From Hofstenia miamia (lineage: Eukaryota; Xenacoelomorpha; Acoela; Hofsteniidae): a stretch of 64,000 nucleotides of DNA. Under the pieces are notes generated by a model that was not told the origin of the DNA, did no database searches, and saw nothing but the letters and a program-made list of their open reading frames with translations. Each line of letters opens with the position of its first letter. Position 1 is the first letter of the stretch. The DNA is taken from assembly GCA_900660155.1 (NCBI GenBank), contig CABFPE010000846.1, positions 199,357 to 263,356 of the forward strand, written 5' to 3'. This document shows, one piece after another, positions 22,496 to 34,040 of the stretch. The position numbers were made by a program, and so were the translations under genes.

Positions 22496-22696
22496 TCAAT
22501 TTTCAATATATCTGATCACTTGGGGGAGAACCACTTGCGTCGAAATCCGAGAAACATTAAGTGCATATTTTGAGGGTCTGCTTCCAGACATTGCAAGTAA
22601 ATTTGTGAAATTGTACACAAATTCTTCTTCCACTTCAGTGGTGCCATCGAATTGTGGATTATTTTCATCCACATCAGTTGTTACGCAATTATATTT
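22496..22696 (-). CDS. Candidate terminal exon on the minus strand, unknown product
   Basis: From an acceptor-like site (pyrimidine-rich tract then CTTTAG|AAATAT at 22,697) the minus strand is open for 66 codons to a TGA at 22,496. The peptide is acidic then mixed (QFDGTTEVEEEFVYNF, LLAMSGSRPSKYALNV). This does not look like chance AT-rich translation, and there is no start codon at its head, which fits a downstream exon. A middle domain of the transposon-associated protein family suspected at 24,216-25,257 is one possibility. The gene model is inferred only. Confidence 0.3.
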   Translation of the reverse strand, partial: KYNCVTTDVDENNPQFDGTTEVEEEFVYNFTNLLAMSGSRPSKYALNVSRISTQVVLPQVIRYIEN

Positions 22697-23248
22697 CTAA
22701 AGAGATTGACTGAAAAATTTTTTATTTGTAACATGTAATTTTTAATGCGACTTGCAAAGTATTTTGAAAAAAATTTGAATAAAAATATGGAAAATTCGGA
22801 AAATCATTCCTTCAAATTTGAATAAATATACACTATTGTTTGTATCAAAGCAGTAATATTTACTTGATAACAAAAATAATAACCCATTGTAACTATAATG
22901 GCTTGAACTGCTAAAACATTTATTGCACAGGTTTAATAAACAAATATCCATAAACCTCTTTAATTTTTATAAATATATGTAAGCTTTGATCATGCTCAAT
23001 CAAAATTATGTGAAATGGTAAATTTAATAGTAATAAAAATGTAATGGACTATATTTAATATAATCATTCAGTGTATGCGCTTTAAAGACATATAACTTAC
23101 TAGCAATGACATTTCCTTGATCAATTTTTTATTTGTACTATTCAAAGAATGAATTCCTGAATGTAATTCAATATTGACTCGGGAATTTTCCTGAATAATT
23201 GCCAGAAGCTTATTGTTAGAGCTCTAAATTAATATAATCCATGAAATG

Positions 23249-23383
23249 CTAAACGTAAACTATACATCCCTGAGGCAACACGGTTGTTGTAATTGCTTGA
23301 TTATCACCAGATGAACATGGCGTTTCACTAACAGAAGAAAAACGAGATCGCTTTAAAGGCGAAGGTGTAATTTCAAAAGAAGT
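23249..23383 (-). CDS. Candidate terminal exon on the minus strand, unknown product
   Basis: Behind an acceptor-like TTTTTCAATTTAG the minus strand reads 44 codons to a TAG. The peptide contains TPSPLKRSRFSSVSETP, a Ser/Pro/Arg-rich stretch like a nuclear or phosphorylated linker, and ends VLPQGCIVYV. It is too short to assign. The upstream frame at 23,438-23,677 has a possible donor at 23,541 (TTTTAG|GTAATG), but joining the two at these sites does not keep the frame, so the model is incomplete. Confidence 0.25.
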   Translation of the reverse strand, partial: TSFEITPSPLKRSRFSSVSETPCSSGDNQAITTTVLPQGCIVYV

Positions 23384-24215
23384 CTAAATTGAAAAATTAT
23401 AAACAAATATTCAATGTCTTTATCTCACATTCTCATTTTAATAATGTGATAGAAATGATAAGCTGGAAAGATTAAAAGTTCTAGATTTGTCTAGACGTTC
23501 GTCCAATTGATTCCTTTTGTAACTTATATGCTGTACATTACCTAAAAAAGCAATGGCATATTCCAATGAAACCAGCATGCTTCCCAAACTGAACTTGCGA
23601 TTTTGGCTCGAGTCAAATTTTGTCAATGCTGGACAGATTTGAAGGTCATAAACGATTATGGATGCTGATTTCAGCATATTTTGAGTCCGATCGAAAATAA
23701 ACCAGAAATATAATTATATCAAATAACTCCATGTTTCTAAAATAAATTAATAATTATAATTGTATATTACATATATAAAACTATTGCTAAGTTGTGCACT
23801 TTTAATTGGCGAGAGAATAAAACCAATTGAACACCTAAAATAACACTGCCCTAACTACTAACGTTCGTTAATTTGAAAATGATATAATGTCGATTTGATT
23901 TTGGTTCGCTTTTTGTAAAAACTGTGTTTTCGGTTTCAAACATGTAATGTAACAAAAATCATATAGATGCCTACTATAATACTTTTATAAGTTGCTGCGA
24001 TAATAACAGTTACGATTACGAAAATTGAAAAATATTTACTATACTATATGTTTATAGTTTGACAACCACGGTAATTTGTACAGAAATTGATAAATCTCAA
24101 AATGGAAATCTCTATCTATTGTCTGTCATGATTTTTTACAGAAACAATAAAGCAAATCTAAAATGATATATAAATATTTACACAAAAATTCCTAAGTTAT
24201 GTTCAAATTCAGCAT

Positions 24216-24600
24216 TTAGTACAGATAAAAACAGTCATTACAAAGGCGCACTTTAACACATTTTTGAAAATTAGTATCGACTATTTGAAAATCCATTTCA
24301 CACATTCCATCAACTTGAACTGTAAGATTCTTTGCCCTTTGAATATTGAGGAATAGCAAACAATTTTCATAAGGACACCTACTTGTAATTTGGTATTTTA
24401 AAATGACTGCATAAAGTAAGGATGAATGCACAAAGAAAGCTTTAATTTCACCATAGTGGAGAATTTCATTCGTAACGTATTGCACAATATAGTTGTATGA
24501 TGCTCCACGTTTTTTGTAGGACTTTGAATAAAAAATTATTCCATTACAAATCACACGATATTTTAATACAAATGTAGATTTTGTAAATGCAAAAATACAT
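24216..24600 (-). CDS. C-terminal fragment resembling transposon-associated uncharacterised proteins of invertebrates
   Basis: The minus strand is open from about 24,595 to a stop at 24,216. It reads RVICNGIIFYSKSYKKRGASYN, a stretch around YGEIKAFFVHS, then LTVQVDGMCEMDF and FQKCVKVRLCNDCFYLY. The order 'new item/colour tag, SK(S/T)YKK, YGEI..FF, late V.KCV' recalls the C-terminal domain of a large uncharacterised family that accompanies CACTA/EnSpm-like transposons in cnidarian and other invertebrate genomes. I infer this from memory of the pattern. No complete gene is seen, and the fragment could belong with 24,907-25,257 as a separate exon of a decayed or domesticated element. Confidence 0.35.
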
Positions 24601-24906
24601 CAAGAGTATACTTCTCATTTATAGGAGCTGTCTTACAGGTAAGTTTGTAGAGAAAATTGCTAATCGAATCCCTTTCAATAGCTATATCATAGGTGACAGC
24701 TTTATGAATAAATCTCTCAATTATGAGCTTGCCGTAATCAAAAGAAAGAAGTATATTATAATTTCTTGAAATTATTTCATTCAGGTGAGAATTTATATTT
24801 AAAATTGTGAATTTTCAACAGAAAAAAGTGCTTGATGACAAACACATTATTTTGGTCTTTCTTAAAGTCTTTAGCATTGGTTATTTGGGGGCAAAGTGCT
24901 TGAAAA

Positions 24907-25257
24907 TCATTTAAGTACATCTGCAATGCATGCATCTGAAAGATTGTGATTCCCAATGATGCACCTAAGAGCGTTTTTCAAATTAGACGTAGTAACACTA
25001 GCACCAGGATAGAGCATTTCAGTAGTCTCAAAATGAGAGAAATTTGATGTTTCAGAATAAGAAATAGATGAATGACAACTTAAATCATCCGATTCAATGT
25101 CCGAATCAGTTGCAAAGCTAAAACATAAATTGCCTTGGATCTCATGGATTGGAGTAGGGCAACTTTGGTTCAATAGTGGGTAAATATAGAAACCATCGCT
25201 TGAATCTGATGAATCAGTAAAAATGACTTCAGCATGAGAGGATTTGCGAATATACAA
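24907..25257 (-). CDS. Fragment resembling the N-terminal region of the same transposon-associated family
   Basis: The 116-codon minus frame contains a Ser/Asp-rich acidic segment (TDSSDSSDGF, SDIESDDLS) followed by TTSNLKNALRCIIGNHNLSDACIADVLK. In the suspected family an acidic linker is followed by a helical block like 'L..AL..II..HNLS..A..DLL', which matches in layout. The frame can be extended upstream past the ATG, so the start at 25,257 may not be genuine. A different frame upstream (25,170-25,376, containing TNISAYKCPNFHLRQQ) overlaps it. No splice pattern fully explains both. Confidence 0.35.
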   Translation of the reverse strand: MYIRKSSHAEVIFTDSSDSSDGFYIYPLLNQSCPTPIHEIQGNLCFSFATDSDIESDDLSCHSSISYSETSNFSHFETTEMLYPGASVTTSNLKNALRCIIGNHNLSDACIADVLK

Positions 25258-25298
25258 TGGAGATAAACATACATCACGTGATTTGAAAATTGGAAAAA

Positions 25299-26921
25299 CG
25301 TTAAAAATAGTGCGAAATTCTGTTGCCTTAAATGAAAATTAGGACATTTGTACGCAGATATATTAGTCAGATACACAAAACCGTCAGTTGTACCTATATT
25401 TTTTTCTTATACATTATTTTTGAAAAAAATTAAAATGAAGTATACTATAAAAATTTAAGAATGCTATACACGCTGTAATCTTGTAGGGTTGAAATGCAGC
25501 TTCTACATAAGGATTTATAGTTAAAATTTTATCATGAAGTTCTCTGTACAAAGCATAGGCACTTGTTTATGTACATTAGCTATGACATCCATAGTGAAAT
25601 CATACCTATAAAAGTGTGGTACTGTATAATGAAACACTAGTGAAGAACGTAAACAGCATTTTTAAAGCTTAATACAAATATGGGGAATTGGTTTTTTATT
25701 CTGAAATGGTCACTAGACATTTCTCAATTGCACATTTGCAATAAGATTATGTATCAAACATTGAAAATTCTTTTAAAAAAAATTTCAAGCTAATTTTTTG
25801 CCTTTAAACATATCTAGTCGTTGGTATTTCGCTAATGATTTTCTGAATCAGTATTAAGCAAGTATTGAACAATATTTTTTAAACTAAAAATCGGGTGTCC
25901 AGCAGAATGTGCTAGCGAAATTGCAGAATAGCAAACTCTTTAAAAAAATTAAATATGCCATTAGATGAAGTTTTTTTCGCTGATTCCTAATCTGCTATTA
26001 TTTTTTTCTCAGTAATGATGCAGAATATATAGATAAGAATTTATGTGAAGACTTATCACAACTTTGTAAATCAGTAAAGAAGACGTCATCCCGAGAAGTT
26101 TTGCGAATTTTCATTTAAGATAAACATTGATAAAAGATACTAAACATTAAAATAACGTTAAAAATAGTGCGAAATTCTGTTGCCTTAAATGAAAATTAGG
26201 ACATTTGTACGCAGATATATTAGTCAGATACACAAAACCGTCAGTTGTACCTATATTTTTTTCTTATACATTATTTTTGAAAAAAATTAAAATGAAGTAT
26301 ACTATAAAAATTTAAGAATGCTATACACGCTGTAATCTTGTAGGGTTGAAATGCAGCTTCTACATAAGGATTTATAGTTAAAATTTTATCATGAAGTTCT
26401 CTGTACAAAGCATAGGCACTTGTTTATGTACATTAGCTATGACATCCATAGTGAAATCATACCTATAAAAGTGTGGTACTGTATAATGAAACACTAGTGA
26501 AGAACGTAAACAGCATTTTTAAAGCTTAATACAAATATGGGGAATTGGTTTTTTATTCTGAAATGGTCACTAGACATTTCTCAATTGCACATTTGCAATA
26601 AGATTATGTATCAAACATTGAAAATTCTTTTAAAAAAAATTTCAAGCTAATTTTTTGCCTTTAAACATATCTAGTCGTTGGTATTTCGCTAATGATTTTC
26701 TGAATCAGTATTAAGCAAGTATTGAACAATATTTTTTAAACTAAAAATCGGGTGTCCAGCAGAATGTGCTAGCGAAATTGCAGAATAGCATACTCTTTAA
26801 AAAAATTAAATATGCCATTAGATGAAGTTTTTTTCGCTGATTCCAAATCTGCTATTATTTTTTTCTCAGTAATGATGCAGAATATATAGATAAGAATTTA
26901 TGTGAAGACTTATCACAACTT
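25299..26921. repeat. Tandem duplication, two near-identical units of 766 bp
   Basis: 25,299-26,064 recurs as 26,156-26,921 (offset 857) with only a few single-base differences. The 91 bp spacer (26,065-26,155) aligns loosely with the sequence just before the first unit (about 25,210-25,298), so the period is really 857 bp with one diverged and one conserved part. No N separates the units. Each unit holds a short minus-strand open stretch (LHDKILTINPYVEAAFQPYK) of unknown meaning. Confidence 0.85.
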
Positions 26922-27167
26922 TTTAAGTCTCTGCTGGAAGTGGAGTCTCCGTAAATTTCTAGAAATTTTCATTTAAACTCCCACAGAAGGTCATCAGGAG
27001 TTTTTTAACTTGATGCTGTGGTTTTCAAAAATGAAACTACTCACTAATTCGGCTCTTTTTAGAGCCTTCCATTTCAATCAAACATTCATATAAATTCAAG
27101 TAAATATGCATTTTTATTGTATATGATTTGCTGTTTTTGTAGTGGTACTTTATACTATTAAAATGTN

Positions 27168-28036
27168 ACTCGGAGCTACGCACAACAAATCTCGGAGTAT
27201 CGCAGGGAACCGTCAGTGGCCCGGTTCTCTTCAACGCAGCAACAGATGACATAGTGAGGGACTCACCAGTAGTAATGAATTATTCTTTGACGACATTTGC
27301 CGACGATAATAACCCAGTAATTCTAGGTTCAGCAGATTCAGGAGATAGAGCTGATCAAATTCTTGACTCTTTACAGCGCCAATATGCTTCGAAAAACTTG
27401 TCCTTCAACAATAATAAGACGCACGAATTAGTCTTCACCTTTAGTTCCTATACCCCTGAAGCTATTTTTGACAAAGTCGCAGCTGTGAAAGTTCTTGGAG
27501 TTATTATTGATGAGAAACTTAGCTTCAGACAACATATTGAGGCCGTAGTTGCGCGAGCAAACTCTACAGTGTTCTTGCTGTTGAAGCTGAAGAAGCTGGG
27601 TTATACCTCAGATGAGTTACAATTGATCTACAAGTCTATTGTGGTCAGTATTATCACTTACGGATGCAGCGTGTGGGGAGGGGCGGCTAAGACTATTCTT
27701 GAAAAGATTGATGGAGTACAGAAGAAAGCCATGCGCTTGGGAATCATATCAAACTACATTCCAATAAGAGAACATATTCGCATATCAGACCGAAGGCTAT
27801 ACAGGCAAATCCAACGCATGGGCGTAAAACATCCGCTGCATAAATACGTTCCGCAGCGAACAGAGTATGCAATGACAAAGCTACGACACAGAATGCCGTC
27901 AGTAAGGAAAACGACCAACTCTAAAGAACTCTCCCTCTTCCCCAGCCGATTCCTGAAATCGTGAACTCTCTTTTATTCTTAATCTTAATGATGATTATCA
28001 TAATAATAAAATTTTACTTATTTACTTACTTACTTA
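27168..28036 (+). mobile_element. Non-LTR retrotransposon (CR1/jockey-like), 3' part of the reverse transcriptase and tail
   Basis: Reading begins right after a single-N join at 27,167 with GVSQGTVSGPVLFN (RT block of the GxPQGSxLGPxLF type). It continues in one frame through FADDNN (active site, FADD form), KVLGVIIDEKLSF (thumb block) and YGCSVWGG, and stops at 27,961. That gives about 264 uninterrupted codons. After a short 3' UTR comes a tail of TTAC/TTTAC repeats (28,013-28,036), as in several LINE clades. The 5' part (endonuclease, fingers) is absent because the contig starts here, so true truncation cannot be judged. The intact frame suggests a young insertion. Confidence 0.85.
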
Positions 28037-31000
28037 GCATCATTTTGTTTTTGCATTAATGTTGAATATCTCCGCTTAATGCAATCAGGCATATTTTAAC
28101 AAAAATAAATGACAATGCAGTCTCTGCATTAGATATTTTCATAATTGCTAAATGCTGCATATGCACTAATGTCTTTGGAAAGTGAGAATCTTCACTATTT
28201 ATTTCCTCAAGAAGAGATTCTTGTAATTGCTGGTCAAACTGCGGTTAACCATATTTGACACTGATGAAGCTGACAGCTCAATCTACAACAAAATGATGTT
28301 GAATATCAATTCATACATAACCATTGTATACCCTTGCCAAGCATCCATCACCAGATTCTGATGTAAAATTCATTTGACAGTTTGCATTGAATGAGCCTGA
28401 CTGTCTCTATTTAGAATTCATCATGTAGTATCACTACTAGTTGTTGTATCGCCCAAACCAAATGTTTTCATTTTAGCATGTAAATTGTAAATATGTTGAT
28501 ATTAATTTGAATATAAACAAGAGCAATTTGTTGTAAATAGAACAATTTTAGCACAGTTTTGTGTTTGTTGATATCTTCTGCTTGCTGGCGCTTCCCCAAG
28601 AATAGGTTTCTAAGAATAATTAGGGATGCAAAGCACATGCAGCAGATATTACCATCAAAATGCAATATAAAGTAGTGTGAAATTCATGATACTTATTTAG
28701 CGTTTTAGTAATCTTTTGGTTGAAATAAACTCAAAACCACACATGTTTTATATATACCCTGACCATCATCATTTTAATAAAGCAAACAAAAATATTGAAT
28801 TGATTTGCAAATAAAAAATAATATTTTGCAATATAAACAAATACATCTGATGCCATAGGTTTTCATTAAAACAAAGGCAATGTAAGATGGTACAGTAGAT
28901 TATTTGGTTTTTATTACATAAACATTCATGCAAATATTCAATTACAAATATAAGTAACAGACTATATTTACAAATATTACAAACCATCGTTCAAAACTGC
29001 TCATTTGAAATATACCTGGCCTCATTTTCGAAAAAGGGTGACATGTATTAGCATTTACTAATTATTTATATTCAACAATTCGACCAAATTAATTAAAATA
29101 CAACAGAAAATACTCTCTGTATATAGAGATAAATGCGAAATGCAAAATTGAATTTCATACTGTAGCTCTGGTTGTATTTCAAAATATTTTGTTATCCTGC
29201 TGTACTACACAAGCAAATAAATATTTTGCAGTTATTTAAATATTTTGAAGATCTATTCATGGTACGCAACAATGAACTAGCAAACACTGATTATAAACCA
29301 TATTAACGAGATTTCACTAAGAGAATCAAAGCAACTTACTTTCATATGAAGACAAAATTTCTTTGCATTAAATTTTCCTTAGTAAATCATAAATTTTTTA
29401 GTTCATATTTTTTAAAAGCTTCTATAAAAAGCAGGATGCTGTTAGCTGTTAACAGCTTTTATAAGGCTTTACAAGCAAATTGCTAGTTGCATTGAATGTT
29501 TCAGTTGATCTAAGCAAAATTAATTAGGATTGACAGGATTTGCAAAAAAGGGAATGTATTTTTTTGCTTATCACAAAACAAAACACTAATGGTTGACATC
29601 ATATAGATTATTTACATCATTGTTATGAAATCATCAACATCTCCACCTAAATATCTTTTAAATAACCTTAATAAATAAAAAAGATAATACCATGGACTAA
29701 CCTGAAATGTAAGTAGCAATATAAGTAAGACAAATAGAAAAATAAGCAGTTAGTATGTTTATAACTGTGAAATGCATCAATGTACATGACTATCCTTATA
29801 TCTTGTTGCAAAAAATATTTTCTAAATTGACAATTCTTGGTGACATTAACTCACTGTTCATTAAGCATCCTTGTTTTTGTAGGAGTGCTCTACTCCAGAA
29901 AAGACAAATTTGTTTACCTTAAAAATTTATTTTTGATTTTAGAGACCAATTTTTGTTTGAATAAAGAACAGAGAAAGCTTCCAAATGATTATCCACAACA
30001 TACAATTTGACTACAAAAATATTGCAAGAATTTAGCCAGGATATGAGAAGTTTACAAAATGTTTATTGCAAATAAACAAAATCAAATTTCCCCATATAAT
30101 TTGGTCACAAGTCATGAAAGATTGGTTAATTTTCAATTGAGAAGTTAGTTCAAACAGTTAATCATATCTAAGAATGAAAAGAATGTTCTTAGGCTTTGTT
30201 AGTAATATGTGTCAAAACAGTCTATATTTATAGCTAGAAAATGCAAATAGTTGTAGTCTTGTTGTCTTTACTTTCAGATAAAATAAACATCAAAAAGCAG
30301 ACAAAAATTAAGGAGAAATGTTTTTGTTTGCATTCATAATATTTTTGATAATTAATTGTGGCATAAGTTAGAATTAGTAGTTGAATTCTAAAGCGAGCCT
30401 TGGTACCCCCAAGAATGTTCGTGGACTATATTATTGCTAAATGTTGAGTGGTACTGTCATTTTTGTGAATGTAGCAAACCCAGAAAAGATGTTTTACATG
30501 GAATTTTGAAAAGCTTAGTACTTTCTTTCATTTTAACACATGTTCAATTTTGCAAAAATGCAAAATGTATGCATTTTGTAATGTTTGCAATTTTGTATGT
30601 CTGTGATCAACTTCAAAGAATTTAGAAAGTCTGCTTAATTTGCAATAAAAGGAACTTTGACAGAGAACCACTCTGAAATGTGATAAATAGAATTCAAAAA
30701 GAACATAAACCATACACAGACTTAGTTACTTAGTACTTATCACATTGTGAGTGTGAAAATTAGATTGTGATGTAGTAAAAGAAGTTTATTGCATTAGTTT
30801 TGAAATGCATAATTTCTCAATCACTAATGATATTTTGCAAAATTAAATATCAACTAAATGCTCACTAAATAACCGCAGCTAAGCTTGGTATACTAAAAAT
30901 AGCTTGGGCATTTCAAACTTAAGCATTAAAATAAGATATACAAATATATTGTTTGTTAACATGAAGGTTTTGAGATTACTAGTTCCTAGCATTTCTACTA

Positions 31001-33500
31001 ATTTAGCTAGACAATTTTTATTTACTTCAAGTAATTCTAAAAGAAAACATTGCAACATAATTAGTGAAAATTACATTTACATATATTGTTATAATTTTTA
31101 AATTTAGTCAATCTCATAATTTGACAAAGTCTGATTTGATTACAATCATCAATTCAAACTATCAGTTATAGACAATTGCATATCAATAATAACATACTAA
31201 CCTTAAATTGTAATGCTTGTATCCTAAATATATGAATAATTTTAAATATTTAAATATTTAGAGGTTTATTATATTCATCCTTAAACTCTAAATTAAACAT
31301 AATTAATTTACAGATAAGATAATAGGGGTTGGAAATGAAAATTCCATCTTAATAAATTTATAAATCCAGTGAAATCTCTGCTAACAAGTATATATGTAAT
31401 TTTGTTTAAAATAAAATACTTGTTGGTATGGGATACTTCATAGCAATGTGGTATTTTAAGAGCTCATGGAATCAAACTGTAGGAGAATAATATATTCCCA
31501 TAAGAGGAACATCCCCAAATGGCCTAAGTGAAAGACTGATATATAAAATAGCAAAATTTTGTTCTCATTGATGAGGTAGATGTCATTGGCTATGGGGACT
31601 AATATTGAATATATATGCCATCTTTTGCTTTGAATTTAAGAACATCTTTACTTATGAAGTTTAGAATTACAATGTTAGCTCCACAAATCTCCATGAAACA
31701 CAATGGGCAAAAATTCATATCCACCCTACCAATCCTATTGGACAAACCTGTAATGTACACATTATGTAAATCATATGGTTGGCATAATAGGGATGTGATG
31801 CATCATCTGCATCAATTTAGACACTGGCAAAAACAGATCTTTTGCAAAATTTCATTAGACATGTTTTCCACTTATTTTCACAATGAACAATATCTACTAG
31901 TCAAATACTTAATAGCAATTCATTCTTACTCTTCACATTTCACCTTAGTGTATTATTGGTTATAATGTGTTTTCTCCATCTAAATGCTGATCAAGAAAAA
32001 CTAACTCTAATATTGAGAATTGGAAGCATAAATTAACCCATTTTGTCCCAGAACTTTATATCTAAATTATTATAACACAACTATTTGTGGTCTAAATAGC
32101 ATATTTGTCTCCTTGGTAAGTAGGAAATGGTAAGGAAATGAATTACATATATTAGGGATGGGGAAATATCAACATTTTTGGAAATTACAAATTGATTTGT
32201 AGTTTCTAGTGCAAAACTTTATGCAAGGAACAACTCTGATCTAATTTTTGTCCAAAAATGTATTATTAATTTGGTGCAGATCCATTTAACAATATGACAA
32301 TAAATTTGCAAATTTCCATTGAATAATCAAATCATATTCATTGTAGATTGTCTTTTTATCTTTTAGTTCAATTAGTTTGATTTTATGGTAAGAATTAATT
32401 TATTTATCCAATATGATGAAAATAAAAGATTGCTGCCATTTCATGGGGTCTGAAAAATAAACTTAAAAAAAGAATGCAAATAATCTCCATATATTTGTAT
32501 TGCAGTATGTATTCTTATAGATTTTCATGGTAGAGTAGTTTGATTATTCAGTAAAATAATATTTTTTTAATATAATATGACAGAAATATATCATAGCAAC
32601 AATTCAATCCATTATTCTAAGGAATTGTATGGCATTTTATATATTATATGATTTCTTTTGTAGTGAAACACGTAGGTATAGTTCACCATTGGCATTAATA
32701 TTAATTTTCTGTGGAAAATTTCAATAGCTTCTGTCTTTAAGCATGAAATATCACAAGCAATTTTGAAAAAATGAAAATCAAATGGAGCTATTCTCAATTA
32801 TATAGAGTTAAGTAAGACATAAAAATAGAATAATTTGGTACATCTTATTTTCATGCCTATACTTAAAATATTTCACATATTTTTCAAGTAAGTTCCAGTG
32901 TAAGTAACTCAGTATCTTGCAAACTAAAAACTGAGCTTTCATAACAGTAATTAATGATTTAAGTTCTGCTGTAGTGTTTTTTTGAAACCATACTCTTCCA
33001 TGTAATATCATGGCAAATTGTCTGACATAGATATGCAATTTTTCCAAAAGTTTGGTTTCTGAAAGGTTATCATGTTTTTCACATTCAACAACACAGATCT
33101 ATTGTGTTTTTGTGCAGTGTGTTTATACTTCTTCATTAGTTCTTGTTAGAAAATCCTTATCTAGATTTGTTGCCAATTTAACTTTTCCAAAAACATTGCA
33201 ATGTTTGGAAACAATTCTCTTCTCAGATTTTTTTTGAGGAATATGGAACCTAACAAGATTTATTATAGAAAAGACAGATGTCATGCAATGCAGATGAACA
33301 GATCCAATAACACCATTACACAAAATTTAATTTAAGGTTTAGTTAGCCCTCTAGTGGATGAATTTTGTAGTATGAGTACAAAATATCTCTGAAATCAAAT
33401 TGAAGCAATTTTAGGTCCATTTCTGCTTTTAATCACATGACTCATTACGGAAATAGTCTAAGTTCAAGAGTTCAATAACCTATATTTGCATGGTAGTTTT
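28037..33500. other. Long AT-rich stretch without an assignable gene
   Basis: I read both strands and found no domain motif, strong exon signal, inverted terminus or tandem array. Frames of 60-116 codons (for example 28,769-28,987, 30,434-30,625 and 31,615-31,965) have Phe/Ile/Lys/Asn-rich composition expected by chance. It could be intron of an unseen gene or plain intergenic DNA. Confidence 0.4.
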
Positions 33501-33506
33501 CAGCAA

Positions 33507-33815
33507 CAATAAAGAAATCTTATCACATACACATGCTATTATATATATTAAGGCTGGGCGATGCATTCACTAATCGAATCAAAATTAATGCGGCTGTTAA
33601 TAATCGAATCCAAATTGGCCAAATTGGATCAATTATGATTTGTTTACTGTCGACTTTAAAAATAATGATGCTAGTAACACATATAATCGTTTTAGAAGAA
33701 AATGAATCAAACAATCATGAACAAATCCAATAAACATTTTTGGTTGAAGCAAAGTTGAATTTTGGTTGAATTTGTAATGAACACNCAATAAAGAAATCTT
33801 ATCACATACACATGC

Positions 33816-33852
<37 letters not shown>

Positions 33853-34040
33853 ATTGAAATCAATGCAGATGTTAATAATTGAATCCAAAGCAAACAAATT
33901 GGACTGATTATGATTTGTTTATTGTAAACTTTAAAAATAAAAATATTGATTCTAGTAACATATACAATCATTTTAGTAGAAAATGAATCAAACAATCAAT
34001 AACAAACCAAATAAACACATTAAATTTGTATTCAAATAAC
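33507..34040. repeat. Two diverged copies of an about 250 bp sequence joined at an N
   Basis: 33,507-33,784 and 33,786-34,010 begin with the same AAATCTTATCACATACACATGC block. They share ..AATCGAATCCAAA../..AATTGAATCCAAA.. and GAAAATGAATCAAACAATCA. The second has an expanded TA microsatellite (33,821-33,850). The N at 33,785 lies between them, so this may be two alleles placed in series. Confidence 0.6.

Noticed and set aside
23249-23677. Joining the 23,542 donor to the 23,383 acceptor as two exons of one gene
   Set aside because: The junction at these sites shifts the frame and meets a stop at once, so the model fails as drawn.
31615-31965. 116-codon plus frame as a gene
   Set aside because: No domain, start context, splice site or compositional shift; expected by chance in AT-rich DNA of this length.
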